Assembly (NCBI RefSeq): GCF_964019385.1
Contig: NC_088645.1
Location: 25,929,689-25,993,688, forward strand
DNA length: 64,000 nt
Reading direction: 5' to 3'
Source of the DNA: Sycon ciliatum
Taxonomy: Eukaryota; Porifera; Calcarea; Leucosolenida; Sycettidae
Positions within the stretch are counted from its first letter, which is position 1. The number at the start of each line of letters is the position of its first letter. The notes beneath the pieces were generated by a model. It was not told the origin of the DNA. It made no database searches and was given only the letters and a program-made list of their open reading frames with translations. Shown here in pieces: positions 53,274 to 63,097 of the stretch. A program made the translations under genes and the position numbers.

Positions 53274-53791
53274 TTATTGGAAGGTCTCTACCAGCTGATC
53301 GTCATGTTGGACGGCGACACTGCATAATGATATGAAGCTCTCAGTTAGCTGTTTCAGTTCCGTGGTAGAAAGTGTCATGTGTGCGTCCAGAGAACGATGA
53401 AAACATCTGGGGTCCACGTTGATGCAGACGATTGGAGCAACAGCAAGACGTACCTTCAACGCTTGCTCGTCAATGTCGAGGGAGACTGCCCCGGGGTAGA
53501 TGAAAACATCTTGTTCCACATCCAGTTCGAACCAGCTGGTCGGGACTAGCTTGCTTTCACCGTTGATGTACATCCGACATTGACCGTAGGACGAACGTGA
53601 TGGGTAGAAGTTGGTCTTGATCTTCTCCACACGTCCTCTTCGGAGAGTGTCACGGAGCGATGGACAAGTCTTGATCAAGTTCGTAATGATGAACTCAGTG
53701 GACTCATTCAGTTCGATGTAAACCTGTCCTTGAGCATCTTTGCGAGCTGTTGCCGTACTAGCACAGGCTGGTAGAGCTCCTGAAGGGAAGA
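53274..53791 (-). CDS. Unknown protein, downstream of two overlapping frames (left arm)
   Basis: The frame is open from about 53791 to a TAA at 53274. There is no ATG before the region that overlaps the upstream ORF, and the first in-frame residues are DAQGQVYIELNESTEFIITN. The rest (TCPSLRDTLRRGRVEKIKTN, SWFELDVEQDVFIYPGAVSL, HRSLDAHMTLSTTELKQL) looks like a genuine globular protein. It sits in the -1 frame relative to 54046-53708. Either the two make one product by frameshifting or splicing, or one base has been lost. Both arms show the same arrangement. Family unknown. Confidence 0.6.
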
Positions 53792-54046
53792 GTACATCTT
53801 ATAACCAGGCTTGTAGAAGGATCTACCTGATGACTTGTAGGACAGTTGCATGTCCTCCTGAAACCCATCTACCACAATCTCTTTGTGGAGCTTGGTAGGA
53901 GCAGGTGACACATAGCGACGCTTAGCCTGTACTGCCTTCGAAGAGAGCACAACTTGAGGAGGGTCAGCAGGAAGAGCGGAATTCTTCCTCACCCGCCGCT
54001 CGTATATGTTATCCATCTTCCAGAAAGCGAAGGGAGAACAACTCAT
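53708..54046 (-). CDS. Unknown small protein with TATA promoter (left arm)
   Basis: 112 residues from the Met at 54046 (MSCSPFAFWKMDNIYERRVR); upstream codons in the frame overlap the TATA box and cannot be translated. Contents: RKNSALPADPPQVVLSSKAV, KRRYVSPAPTKLHKEIVVDG, SLQELYQPVLVRQQLAKM. Basic, no recognised domain. The next ORF overlaps in another frame. A TATAAATA box lies at 54096-54103, about 50 bp upstream of the ATG. Confidence 0.6.
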   Translation of the reverse strand: MSCSPFAFWKMDNIYERRVRKNSALPADPPQVVLSSKAVQAKRRYVSPAPTKLHKEIVVDGFQEDMQLSYKSSGRSFYKPGYKMYSSLQELYQPVLVRQQLAKMLKDRFTSN

Positions 54047-54095
54047 CAGCACTGTATTCGATAAACGAACGACTCGACTACAGGACAACCACCCG

Positions 54096-54103
54096 TATTT
54101 ATA
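54096..54103 (-). promoter_or_regulatory. TATA box of the 54046 ORF
   Basis: TATAAATA on the minus strand, about 50 bp upstream of the ATG, within a region conserved in the right arm (56829-56836). Confidence 0.6.
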
Positions 54104-54106
54104 CAA

Positions 54107-54289
54107 GGCAGAGACGGAGGCGGGTTGAAGTGATAAAATATGTGTCAGCTAGGTCAACCAATCACCATCAAGCCCGCCAAAAACATTTGACCACTCAGCA
54201 TTGAGCCCACCAAAAACATTTGACCAACCAGCATCAAACCCGCCAAAAGCATTTTGTCCAATCAGCGGCATGCCCACCAAAATCATATC
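54107..54289. repeat. Direct repeats between genes (left arm)
   Basis: Four iterations of a ~37-bp unit containing CCGCCAAAA.CATTTGACCA or close variants separate the two minus-strand genes. They are present twice in the right arm because of the local duplication. Confidence 0.75.
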
Positions 54290-55069
54290 TCATCTTAAAG
54301 ATTCCTTACATGATACCGCCACTCTAGTGAACTGATACAGTATGGAAATACGATCAGAGTCAAACGTGTGCAAGTTCTGAATCACGTGATCAAGTGAATA
54401 GGTTTCCCAACAATAGGCATCAATCAATGATGCCATAAGAGATGTATCAGATGGAGATAAAATCAGCAAATTCGTACGCAACGTGGACAGTTGAGAAGAA
54501 GACACCATCCTGGTCGACTCCATGGGATGCAGTACATATAGGAGTGGAAAATGCTGAGGAAGAGGTTTCATGATTCGACTGAACCTCAACCATGATACAT
54601 TGCTACGAGGTAAGTAGGAACGCAGTTTACGTAGTACATCGACATTCGTATCGTATACTATGCAGGATAATGCTATAGCATAGTTTATACTCTTGTACAA
54701 ACAGGATTTTTTCATCGCAAGTATCTGCTCCCGAAGAGTGTGTACGCAAAGCTGATCGGATAAGAGTTCAGTTTTCGAAAGAAAATGCAAAAGATGACGA
54801 TCCACACCGCTTAACCGCTCATGTACCGCGTAAGGCTTCTTCATCAAACTACATCTCCTATGCACATCATCTTCAGGGAAGTAAATCACCGCCATGACAA
54901 GTCCGCACGAAGAACACACGTATCTTCCTTCATGTAAAACATGATCAAGATGTTGACACTGTTTTTCCTCCCCGTATTGCTCTTTTTCTTCTTCTTCTTC
55001 ATCCTTCTCATGAAGTCTCCTTTCACGTACATAAGAAGGTAAGATCTTCAATTCAGAATCCATTTTCAT
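54290..55069 (-). CDS. TFIIB-like zinc-ribbon protein (left arm)
   Basis: 259 residues, MKMDSELK start. An acidic run (23-30) precedes a zinc-ribbon-like segment: CQHLDH at 38-43 and VCSSCGLVMAVIYF from residue 51. The CxxCGLV signature is the hallmark of TFIIB/TFB N-terminal ribbons, although the first knuckle (C-x-H or C-x4-H) is atypical. The remainder is predicted alpha-helical, as cyclin folds would be, but I could not identify the repeats. Possible role: transcription initiation factor acting with an RNA polymerase, as seen in large DNA viruses. It is transcribed outward from the palindrome centre with a TATATAAAG box. Confidence 0.6.
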   Translation of the reverse strand: MKMDSELKILPSYVRERRLHEKDEEEEEKEQYGEEKQCQHLDHVLHEGRYVCSSCGLVMAVIYFPEDDVHRRCSLMKKPYAVHERLSGVDRHLLHFLSKTELLSDQLCVHTLREQILAMKKSCLYKSINYAIALSCIVYDTNVDVLRKLRSYLPRSNVSWLRFSRIMKPLPQHFPLLYVLHPMESTRMVSSSQLSTLRTNLLILSPSDTSLMASLIDAYCWETYSLDHVIQNLHTFDSDRISILYQFTRVAVSCKESLR

Positions 55070-55116
55070 TCCTCACCAACATCCTCATTATGACACTATA
55101 TCCAGCATGATATCTA

Positions 55117-55125
55117 CTTTATATA
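55117..55125 (-). promoter_or_regulatory. TATA box of left TFIIB-like gene
   Basis: TATATAAAG on the minus strand about 50 bp upstream of the ATG at 55069. Exactly mirrored at 55261-55269 about the centre 55193. Confidence 0.7.
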
Positions 55126-55260
55126 ACCAATCCTATCCAGGGCAATTATCAGGTACAACCATTGGGGTAGAGGACCTCATACCCTCTCCAACACGTCGGG
55201 GAGGGTATGAGGTCCTCTACCCCAATGGTTGTACCTGATAATGGCCTGGATAGGATTGGT

Positions 55261-55269
55261 TATATAAAG
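55261..55269 (+). promoter_or_regulatory. TATA box of right TFIIB-like gene
   Basis: TATATAAAG, 54 bp upstream of the first in-frame ATG at 55323; mirror of 55117-55125. Confidence 0.7.
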
Positions 55270-55322
55270 TAGATATCATGCTGGATATAGTGTCATAATG
55301 AGGATGTTGGTGAGGAGTGAAG

Positions 55323-56096
55323 ATGGATTCTGAATTGAAGATCTTACCTTCTTATGTACGTGAAAGGAGACTTCATGAGAAGGATGAAGAAGAAGAAGAA
55401 AAAGAGCAATACGGGGAGGAAAAACAGTGTCAACATCTTGATCATGTTTTACATGAAGGAAGATACGTGTGTTCTTCGTGCGGACTTGTCATGGCGGTGA
55501 TTTACTTCCCTGAAGATGATGTGCATAGGAGATGTAGTTTGATGAAGAAGCCTTACGCGGTACATGAGCGGTTAAGCGGTGTGGATCGTCATCTTTTGCA
55601 TTTTCTTTCGAAAACTGAACTCTTATCCGATCAGCTTTGCGTACACACTCTTCGGGAGCAGATACTTGCGATGAAAAAATCCTGTTTGTACAAGAGTATA
55701 AACTATGCTATAGCATTATCCTGCATAGTATACGATACGAATGTGGATGTACTACGTAAACTGCGTTCCTACTTACCTCGTAGCAATGTATCATGGTTGA
55801 GGTTCAGTCGAATCATGAAACCTCTTCCTCAGCATTTTCCACTCCTATATGTACTGCATCCCATGGAGTCGACCAGGATGGTGTCTTCTTCTCAACTGTC
55901 CACGTTGCGTACGAATTTGCTGATTTTATCTCCATCTGATACATCTCTTATGGCATCATTGATTGATGCCTATTGTTGGGAAACCTATTCACTTGATCAC
56001 GTGATTCAGAACTTGCACACGTTTGACTCTGATCGTATTTCCATACTGTATCAGTTCACTAAAGTGGCGGTATCATGTAAGGAATCTTTAAGATGA
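55323..56096 (+). CDS. TFIIB-like zinc-ribbon protein (right arm)
   Basis: Same protein as on the left arm, but the first ATG is replaced by GTG (GTGAAGATGG), so translation must start two codons later at 55323, giving 257 residues. The ribbon CSSCGLVMAVIYF is unchanged. One conservative difference near the C-terminus (K for R in YQFTKVAVSC) is visible. No stop or frameshift. The 3' end is copied again at 56556-56642. Confidence 0.6.
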   Translation: MDSELKILPSYVRERRLHEKDEEEEEKEQYGEEKQCQHLDHVLHEGRYVCSSCGLVMAVIYFPEDDVHRRCSLMKKPYAVHERLSGVDRHLLHFLSKTELLSDQLCVHTLREQILAMKKSCLYKSINYAIALSCIVYDTNVDVLRKLRSYLPRSNVSWLRFSRIMKPLPQHFPLLYVLHPMESTRMVSSSQLSTLRTNLLILSPSDTSLMASLIDAYCWETYSLDHVIQNLHTFDSDRISILYQFTKVAVSCKESLR

Positions 56097-56343
56097 GATA
56101 TGATTTTGGTGGGCATGCCGCTGATTGGACAAAATGCTTTTGGCGGGTTTGATGCTGGTTGGTCAAATGTTTTTGGTGGGCTCAATGCTGAGTGGTCAAA
56201 TGTTTTTGGCGGGCTTGATGGTGATTGGTTGACCTAGCTGACACATATTTTATCACTTCAACCCGCCTCCGTCTCTGCCTTGTATAAATACGGGTGGTTG
56301 TCCTGTAGTCGAGTCGTTCGTTTATCGAATACAGTGCTGATGA
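56010..56343 (+). repeat. 334-bp segment duplicated in tandem, first copy
   Basis: Contains the last ~30 codons of the TFIIB-like gene, the intergenic repeats and the TATAAATA promoter region up to GTGCTGATGA. It is repeated at 56556-56889 (offset 546). Confidence 0.95.
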
Positions 56344-56560
56344 TCCAGCGACGATGGTGGCGAGGAGGATGTGTAACTTGCTTGAATTTTCGACTGAGTT
56401 GCTTACTGACATGTAAATAATCATGTATATAGTGCTTTGTGATCGTGGCTTGCTTCAAATATTCGTATTTCTTTCCTGAGACAAGTGTGAAGATAAGCGC
56501 CAATTTTAACTGGGCGGACCAAGTACTTCCTGCTGCAATATATCATTATAGTCAAAACTT
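56344..56560 (+). repeat. 217-bp templated insert copied from the mariner right end and its flank
   Basis: Matches 58712-58928 in the same orientation: the last ~180 bp of the mariner-like element, the TA and 35 bp of its genomic flank. It sits between the two copies of the 334-bp duplication. Its right junction shares AACTT with the duplicated segment. Confidence 0.93.
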
Positions 56561-56889
56561 GCACACGTTTGACTCTGATCGTATTTCCATACTGTATCAG
56601 TTCACTAAAGTGGCGGTATCATGTAAGGAATCTTTAAGATGAGATATGATTTTGGTGGGCATGCCGCTGATTGGACAAAATGCTTTTGGCGGGTTTGATG
56701 CTGGTTGGTCAAATGTTTTTGGTGGGCTCAATGCTGAGTGGTCAAATGTTTTTGGCGGGCTTGATGGTGATTGGTTGACCTAGCTGACACATATTTTATC
56801 ACTTCAACCCGCCTCCGTCTCTGCCTTGTATAAATACGGGTGGTTGTCCTGTAGTCGAGTCGTTCGTTTATCGAATACAGTGCTGATGA
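56556..56889 (+). repeat. 334-bp segment, second copy
   Basis: Second copy of 56010-56343. It supplies the functional promoter and start of the downstream 56886 ORF; the first copy's promoter (56283-56290) now faces the insert. Confidence 0.95.
56829..56836 (+). promoter_or_regulatory. TATA box of the 56886 ORF
   Basis: TATAAATA 50 bp upstream of the ATG at 56886, mirror of 54096-54103. Confidence 0.6.
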
Positions 56890-57224
56890 GTTGTTCTCCC
56901 TTCGCTTTCTGGAAGATGGATAACATATACGAGCGGCGGGTGAGGAAGAATTCCGCTCTTCCTGCTGACCCTCCTCAAGTTGTGCTCTCTTCGAAGGCAG
57001 TACAGGCTAAGCGTCGCTATGTGTCACCTGCTCCTACCAAGCTCCACAAAGAGATTGTGGTAGATGGGTTTCAGGAGGACATGCAACTGTCCTACAAGTC
57101 ATCAGGTAGATCCTTCTACAAGCCTGGTTATAAGATGTACTCTTCCCTTCAGGAGCTCTACCAGCCTGTGCTAGTACGGCAACAGCTCGCAAAGATGCTC
57201 AAGGACAGGTTTACATCGAACTGA
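56886..57224 (+). CDS. Unknown small protein with TATA promoter (right arm)
   Basis: 112 residues, identical in the translated parts I compared with 54046-53708 (MSCSPFAFWKMDNIYERRVR start). No domain recognised. The following ORF overlaps it in the -1 frame. Confidence 0.6.
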   Translation: MSCSPFAFWKMDNIYERRVRKNSALPADPPQVVLSSKAVQAKRRYVSPAPTKLHKEIVVDGFQEDMQLSYKSSGRSFYKPGYKMYSSLQELYQPVLVRQQLAKMLKDRFTSN

Positions 57225-57658
57225 ATGAGTCCACTGAGTTCATCATTACGAACTTGATCAAGACTTGTCCATCGCTCCGTGACACTCTCCGAAGAGGACG
57301 TGTGGAGAAGATCAAGACCAACTTCTACCCATCACGTTCGTCCTACGGTCAATGTCGGATGTACATCAACGGTGAAAGCAAGCTAGTCCCGACCAGCTGG
57401 TTCGAACTGGATGTGGAACAAGATGTTTTCATCTACCCCGGGGCAGTCTCCCTCGACATTGACGAGCAAGCGTTGAAGGTACGTCTTGCTGTTGCTCCAA
57501 TCGTCTGCATCAACGTGGACCCCAGATGTTTTCATCGTTCTCTGGACGCACACATGACACTTTCCACCACGGAACTGAAACAGCTAACTGAGAGCTTCAT
57601 ATCATTATGCAGTGTCGCCGTCCAACATGACGATCAGCTGGTAGAGACCTTCCAATAA
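57141..57658 (+). CDS. Unknown protein in the -1 frame (right arm)
   Basis: Mirror of 53791-53274. Open from about 57141 with no ATG near its start; the coding-like part runs from QVYIELNESTEF to DDQLVETFQ and stops at 57658. No canonical X-XXY-YYZ slippery heptamer was found in the overlap. Confidence 0.6.
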
Positions 57659-57732
57659 GTCTTTAATGAACTGCTCTCTTTATCAGACAGTTGATCATTC
57701 ATTCTTATCCTATCCTATTTGACTGTATACTA

Positions 57733-58891
57733 CTTGGTCCGCCCAGTTAAAATTGGCGCTTATCTTCTCACTTGGTTTTTTGGTGTTCTGCCTGTGCCAC
57801 ACGGCATGGAACCACCGATTCACCATCCGAACATGACCATTGACCCTTGCATCCGACGCCATGGCAGCACAAACCATCACAGAAGTTGCGATCGGTTCGT
57901 TTGAGTCTTTTTGACGGAGCTGCCGCCGACGAACACTTCCGTCAGCGTAAGAAAACACTGTAACCTCCGCTCGAGTCCATAAAATAGGTCAGGATGTGCG
58001 CATTTCAGAGCGATGGAGAATACAGTTTCTGTCTACTTCCAGCTGTCTGATGGCAATGATTGTTTACCCCGGGGAGGTAAAGAAAAGCTGAAAAAGCGCT
58101 TCGCGAGCTTGAATTTCAGTGCGTGCACAGTACAGCGCCTAGTGAAGGGCTATCACCAGCAAATTGCTGACGAAGAAACTGCAGCTCATGTCGATGTCTC
58201 CAGTAAGTGAGACCAATCCGGTGGACACACTTTGAAGCTCACAGAGGACAGGGCAAAGCCAAAGGAGCTAATCAAAGGAAACGTCAAGTCCTGAGAGAAA
58301 CACTCGTGCAAAGGACTTTCAGGAAACTAGCCGAAAAGCCTGGTGCACGGCGTTGTAGGTGCAGTACGCACAGGTGCAACATCAAGCGGAAGCTATCAAG
58401 CTGCGCTGCTTGTACAAGCACCAGCGGCTCGCGTGTGTACGGGTGCTGATCAGCAAGTACGACCAGCGCAAGAGGCGATTTTAAAAAAGGACACTGATAT
58501 GGCGTTGACTTTTTGTCTCAAACAAAGTCGCATTATTGCGACGAACAGGGATAACACTTACAGTCAACATGCGGGCAGTCTCACTCAGCTTCTGATGGGA
58601 AGGTGACAGGCACGCAATGCCTTTGAGCGTGATTCGAGACGAGGAGAAGTGGAACAAGCTATGAAACGACCCGTGCAGCAGCTGTCCGGATCGTACGTTT
58701 TGAGCTCTTCCTCCAGCGACGATGGTGGCGAGGAGGATGTGTAACTTGCTTGAATTTTCGACTGAGTTGCTTACTGACATGTAAATAATCATGTATATAG
58801 TGCTTTGTGATCGTGGCTTGCTTCAAATATTCGTATTTCTTTCCTGAGACAAGTGTGAAGATAAGCGCCAATTTTAACTGGGCGGACCAAG
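57733..58891. mobile_element. Mariner-like element (MLE-2) inserted in the right arm
   Basis: 1159 bp with termini CTTGGTCCGCCCAGTTAAAA and complement, flanked by TA on each side. The same locus on the left arm (near 53200) has the uninterrupted sequence with a single TA, so this is an insertion with a TA duplication. Interior ORFs are broken: on the plus strand a helix-turn-helix-like start (58013-58210; KLKKRFASLNFSACTVQRLV), and on the minus strand a stretch near 57720-57980. No intact transposase is present. Confidence 0.92.
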
Positions 58892-58945
58892 TACTTCCTG
58901 CTGCAATATATCATTATAGTCAAAACTTCTAGAAAACAAGTATGG

Positions 58946-59239
58946 GTGGTGTTGTGTCGAGTAATACATCCACGGAAGAGTGCTGCCTTGCCTCTTCTGA
59001 TTCTAGGATCCCCACTGATACTAGTAGGGTATGGGTTGCAGGATGTGAAAAGAATGGAGTTGGAAAAGATGAGCCAGGGTGATTTCATGTGCGCACCATC
59101 AAGGAATGCGTCAATCATGACAACGTTCCATCATGAATGTGAAGACTTCGTGACTCGTCATGCCTTTGACATGGACCATTTATTCGTTCCAGATTCACCG
59201 TTGTTTCACGAGTCTGCTAAAAAGGTTGCTATCTGCTAA
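58946..59239 (+). CDS. Hypothetical ORF (right arm), 5' part displaced by MLE-2
   Basis: Mirror of the left-arm ORF 53213-52854, lacking the N-terminal codons that the mariner-like insertion separated. It differs by at least one substitution (V for I near the C-terminus). Coding status uncertain. Confidence 0.35.
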   Translation: MVLCRVIHPRKSAALPLLILGSPLILVGYGLQDVKRMELEKMSQGDFMCAPSRNASIMTTFHHECEDFVTRHAFDMDHLFVPDSPLFHESAKKVAIC

Positions 59240-59661
59240 AAAAGTTGCAATGAAAAAAATAAAAAAATAAAAATAAAATGAAAAAATCCAAGCGCGTTTT
59301 GTACGGTCATACCTCAAAAAGAAGAAGATTAAGTTCCAGTATGAAGCTACCAAGTCCGATCTGTACAAGGTGGCGGGGCTCGAGTCTCTCAAGTGCCGGT
59401 GGCAATTCATGTTATTATTATCTTATTTATTTTACTAGGGTGTTTCCCACAGACCATGTGTTTGGTTACGCTGCACAAGCAGCGCATTACTTTATCCCTT
59501 CCACTAATTGTTATCGGCCAATCAGCATACTCTCACCACCTTACATCCAATCAGCATACCCCACGTCACACTAACGTTACACAAACTTGTCTCATATATG
59601 CGAAAAATGGTACTGGATCATAGCAACATCCTCCTGGATAATGAACAAAATAACGATTAAA

Positions 59662-60704
59662 ACACAACAACCGACAACAACCGACTACAACCAACAACAA
59701 CCAAAAACAACCAACAACAGCCAACAACAGCCAACAACAACCAACAACAACCGACAACAACCGACAACAACCGACAACAACCGACAACCACATCCAACAA
59801 CCAACAACAACTGACAACAACCAACTACAACCAACAACAACAACAAACAACAACAACAACCAACAACCGACAACAACAAACAACAACAACCAACAACAAC
59901 CAAAAACAGCCAACAACAACAACAACAACCAACAACAACCGACAACAACCGACAACAACCGACAACAACATCCAACAACCAACAACAACTGACAACAACC
60001 AACTACAACCAACAACAACACACAACAACAACCAACAACCGACAACAACAAACAACAACAAACAACAACAACAACCAACAACAGCCAACAACAACCAACA
60101 ACAACCAACAACAACGGACAACAACCGACAACAACCAACAACAACCAACACCAACCAACACCAACCAACAACAACACCCAACAACCGACAACAACACCCA
60201 ACAACCGACAACAACACCCAACAACCGACAACAACCGACAACAACCGACAACAACCGACAACAACCGACAACAACAACCAACAACAACCAACAACACCTG
60301 ACAACAACCGATAACAACCAACAACGCCCAACAACAACCAACAACAACCAACAATAACCAACAACAACCGACAACAACCGACAACAACATCCAACAGCCA
60401 ACAACAACCGACAACAATCAACAATAACAACCAACAACCGACAGCAACAACCAATAACAACCAACAACCGACAGCAACAACTAATAACAACATCAACAAC
60501 GACGACGATAACGACGACAACAACTGCCAGCAACATCAACAACAACCAACAACAACCAACAACAACCAACAACAACCAACAACAACCGGCAACAACCGAC
60601 AGCAGCAACCAATAACAACATCAACAACGACGACGATAACGACGACAACAACCGACAACAACATCAACAATGACGACGACGATAACGACGACAACCACAA
60701 CAGT
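59662..60704. repeat. Minisatellite of ~10-bp units (right arm)
   Basis: Reverse complement of the left-arm minisatellite, 20 bp longer. ORFs of 200-283 codons on the minus strand are produced by the repeat. Confidence 0.95.
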
Positions 60705-60848
60705 GTCCGGTAATGTGTGGTAGAGAATGGCAGTCAGCCAGTCTGTGTACAGTTGAACATGTATAATAATAATAAAACACATTTTGCGTAGTTGAGCACT
60801 AAATAAAGAAATTCAGTGTTTTTTCCCACTTCTGTCTTGTGAGCATCA

Positions 60849-61139
60849 TCAGCAAGGTGTAGTAGCTGCTGATACTGATTTGTCCTCGAGTGTCGAGCTG
60901 CACAGTTTCTTCCAGTCTGTCTTGTCCTCCGCATGTTGCCGGCACCTGGAAAGGTCTTCCATGGTCTTCATGGGCACACCCAGCTTATTCAACTGAGCGA
61001 CCAGACTTGTGGCTAGTGTCAACCTTGGCCGCCCACGAGGTGCTTTGTTGTCCTTGTCCAAATAGCCGCTCATGGCTACTTAGGGTGGCGTGTCCGTGTC
61101 CATCTGTAACACATGACTGGTCATTCGTAGTCGCCTATA
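60849..61139 (-). pseudogene. LINE ORF2 C-terminal relic (right arm)
   Basis: Mirror of 50974-51264 with the same in-frame stop, so the decay predates duplication of the arms. Confidence 0.55.
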
Positions 61140-61159
61140 TGCAACTGTGTCATGTATTG

Positions 61160-61948
61160 CTACAAGAACTCAACCAAGTCCTCAGCAGTCATGGAGTAGC
61201 GGCAGGTTGGGCAAGTTGGGCTGGGGGCAGAACTGATCCACTCCTTCATACAGTGGAAGTGAAATTCATGACCGCACTCCAACTTGGATAGAGGACGGTC
61301 CAGGGTATCCTGACAAATCACACAAATGGGCTCATGACTTATTGCTGACGAGTCTACCTTAGTAGGCACTATATTGATGTACTGCAGCTCCATGGGGTGT
61401 ATTGCCTGGTCTTGATGGTGGCTACCGTAATACACCCCGTTGAGGTACCACTGATAGATACCCTCCTCCTCCTGAGAGATGAAAGCAGGTCCATCTTCCA
61501 TATGCCGAAGGTTGTATCGGTACCACTCCCGTACACGATTGTTACCTTCCCTGCGTATCACCGCTGGCGCATTCTCCCTCTGGAGCCTTCCGTGGTGATA
61601 CCACCGTAGAATACAGCATGTGGCGTCACAATAACTGACTGCAGGACCGCCGGCTCTATGACGGACACCGTTGAGGTAGTACTCGATGCTACCCCGTCCT
61701 ATCCAAGCAGGTTCATTAACGCGATGAAGGCGACCTCCATAGCACCAGGCGGACACTCCCCTACTATCAACAAGAGCTGGTCCGTCCTCCCGATGGAGTC
61801 TACCATCGACGTGCCAAATTTCTTGCTGCGCGTTTTGATCTGCCAACTCCACAACAGTTCTTATTGGCGTCCATCTTGCTATTAGTAAAGGACCCGTGGT
61901 GAGAGACCACGACCGGTCGTCCAAGTCTACGCCGAATGTATCAGCCAT
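61160..61948 (-). CDS. RING-H2 protein with HREDGPA-type repeats (right arm)
   Basis: 262 residues, same translation as the left-arm copy at 50165-50953. Repeats and all eight RING ligands are unchanged. The short upstream ORF is also conserved (62014-61955). Confidence 0.8.
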   Translation of the reverse strand: MADTFGVDLDDRSWSLTTGPLLIARWTPIRTVVELADQNAQQEIWHVDGRLHREDGPALVDSRGVSAWCYGGRLHRVNEPAWIGRGSIEYYLNGVRHRAGGPAVSYCDATCCILRWYHHGRLQRENAPAVIRREGNNRVREWYRYNLRHMEDGPAFISQEEEGIYQWYLNGVYYGSHHQDQAIHPMELQYINIVPTKVDSSAISHEPICVICQDTLDRPLSKLECGHEFHFHCMKEWISSAPSPTCPTCRYSMTAEDLVEFL

Positions 61949-62109
61949 ATCTATTTACTGAGAATAATGTAACAACTCCTCCACAAACGCTTCTACAACT
62001 GACGTCTTCTTCATCCTGGTTTTTTCCTCTTGGTGGTTTTGGATAAGAGTTGAAAAGTCCAAAAGGTCAACTGATGACCTTTGCGTTACTTGGTATGATT
62101 GGGTTTTAG

Positions 62110-63097
62110 CGGATGATGTCGGTATGCAGCTGGGGAGCGAATTCGACAGGAAGAAGGTAACGGTCTTGCTTTGCGGTTCACACCTTCACTTCAGTATCAT
62201 TACAGTCCAAATGGCTTTCACTTGTCACTGTAGCGTTCGAATGTCAGGGGTAATACCCCTATGCCAGCACCTGAGGCGGTGCGTCAAGCGCCGCCTCTTT
62301 CTCATCATATATTGTGACAAATGATAAGTGTGCAGTGCTCCTAGCTCTCTCCCCCAACAAAAGAGCTCTATGACACTGTGCTTTCTGCGGTTTCTTTCGT
62401 TTTTACAGTGGAGAAAGGCTGGTGGGAGGCCAAGCCGCGGCCGCACACCTGGCGGGTGCGGCCCATCGAACCCGTTACTGGGAGGGCCGGCAGGGAGGGC
62501 CGGCAGGTCGGGCTGCTGTTGCAGTCCGACTACCGGGGCGCCATGGAGCGTATTAGGACCCTGTAAGTAAGCACTGCTCTGTCTACATGTATACTTATCC
62601 CCCTCGTTATAGCGATACTTACTTGTTTCGTATCCTCTTGTCTTACCCTGCTTCCGTATTCGTGACACTAATAGTGTTTGTGTGCGCTCATGCTTGGTTT
62701 TACAGATGATGATGTATGAAGGTCTGGAGCTGCCGTCTTCGGGATGTGCCATTTGTTTCAAAATTATTTGTAAGTACTTGTAACAGGCGTAGTGTAGTAA
62801 CTGTGTGTGTAGTGTAGTAACAGTGTGTAGTGTTTTGTGATGGTCCTGTGCTATAGCAGTCGTAATGTGTTTTATGATGGTCCTGTGCAGTCGTAATGTG
62901 TTGGGCTACTGAAGTACACTGCATGAAGGGGTATGTGTGGGTGCTTCGACACATTCTTGTGCTTCCTAAACACTAGATATGTGTATAGCACTATAACCTA
63001 GATGTGTGTGTGTGTGTGTGTGTGTGTGCCCGCGCATGCGTGCGTGTGCGTGCATTGTGTTCTCTTCTACAGACTCATCCAAGTCCATTTAAATAAA
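62110..63097 (+). other. Possible spliced transcription unit (right arm)
   Basis: Candidate exons 62110-62156 (after GGGTTTTAG, before GTAACG), 62409-62562 (after TCGTTTTTACAG, before GTAAGTAAG), 62706-62769 (after TTGGTTTTACAG, before GTAAGTAC) and from 63073 (after CTCTTCTACAG) with AATAAA at 63092-63097. Splice signals are good, but the last two exons contain stops in every joined frame and would be 3' UTR. The peptide is not recognised. Confidence 0.35.
63001..63030. repeat. (GT)n microsatellite
   Basis: TGTGTGTG run in the right arm, mirrored as (CA)n at about 49086-49112. Confidence 0.9.

Larger units (their letters stand above)
48113..55189. repeat. Giant inverted repeat, left arm (at least 7.08 kb)
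   Basis: Every feature on this arm recurs in reverse on the right arm. Coordinate sums of matching ends are constant in blocks: 110386 near the centre, 110932 after the 546-bp duplication, 112093 beyond the mariner-like insertion, and 112113 beyond the minisatellite. So outside these points I found no net length difference. Substitutions exist (for example MKMDS against a GTG-start version, R/K in the TFIIB-like protein, M/G and P/H-W/R changes near 52.7 kb), so the arms are not identical. Confidence 0.95.

Noticed and set aside
56258..56642. Small ORFs in the duplicated segment
   Set aside because: Artefacts of the templated duplication, including a second copy of the TFIIB-like C-terminus without a start.
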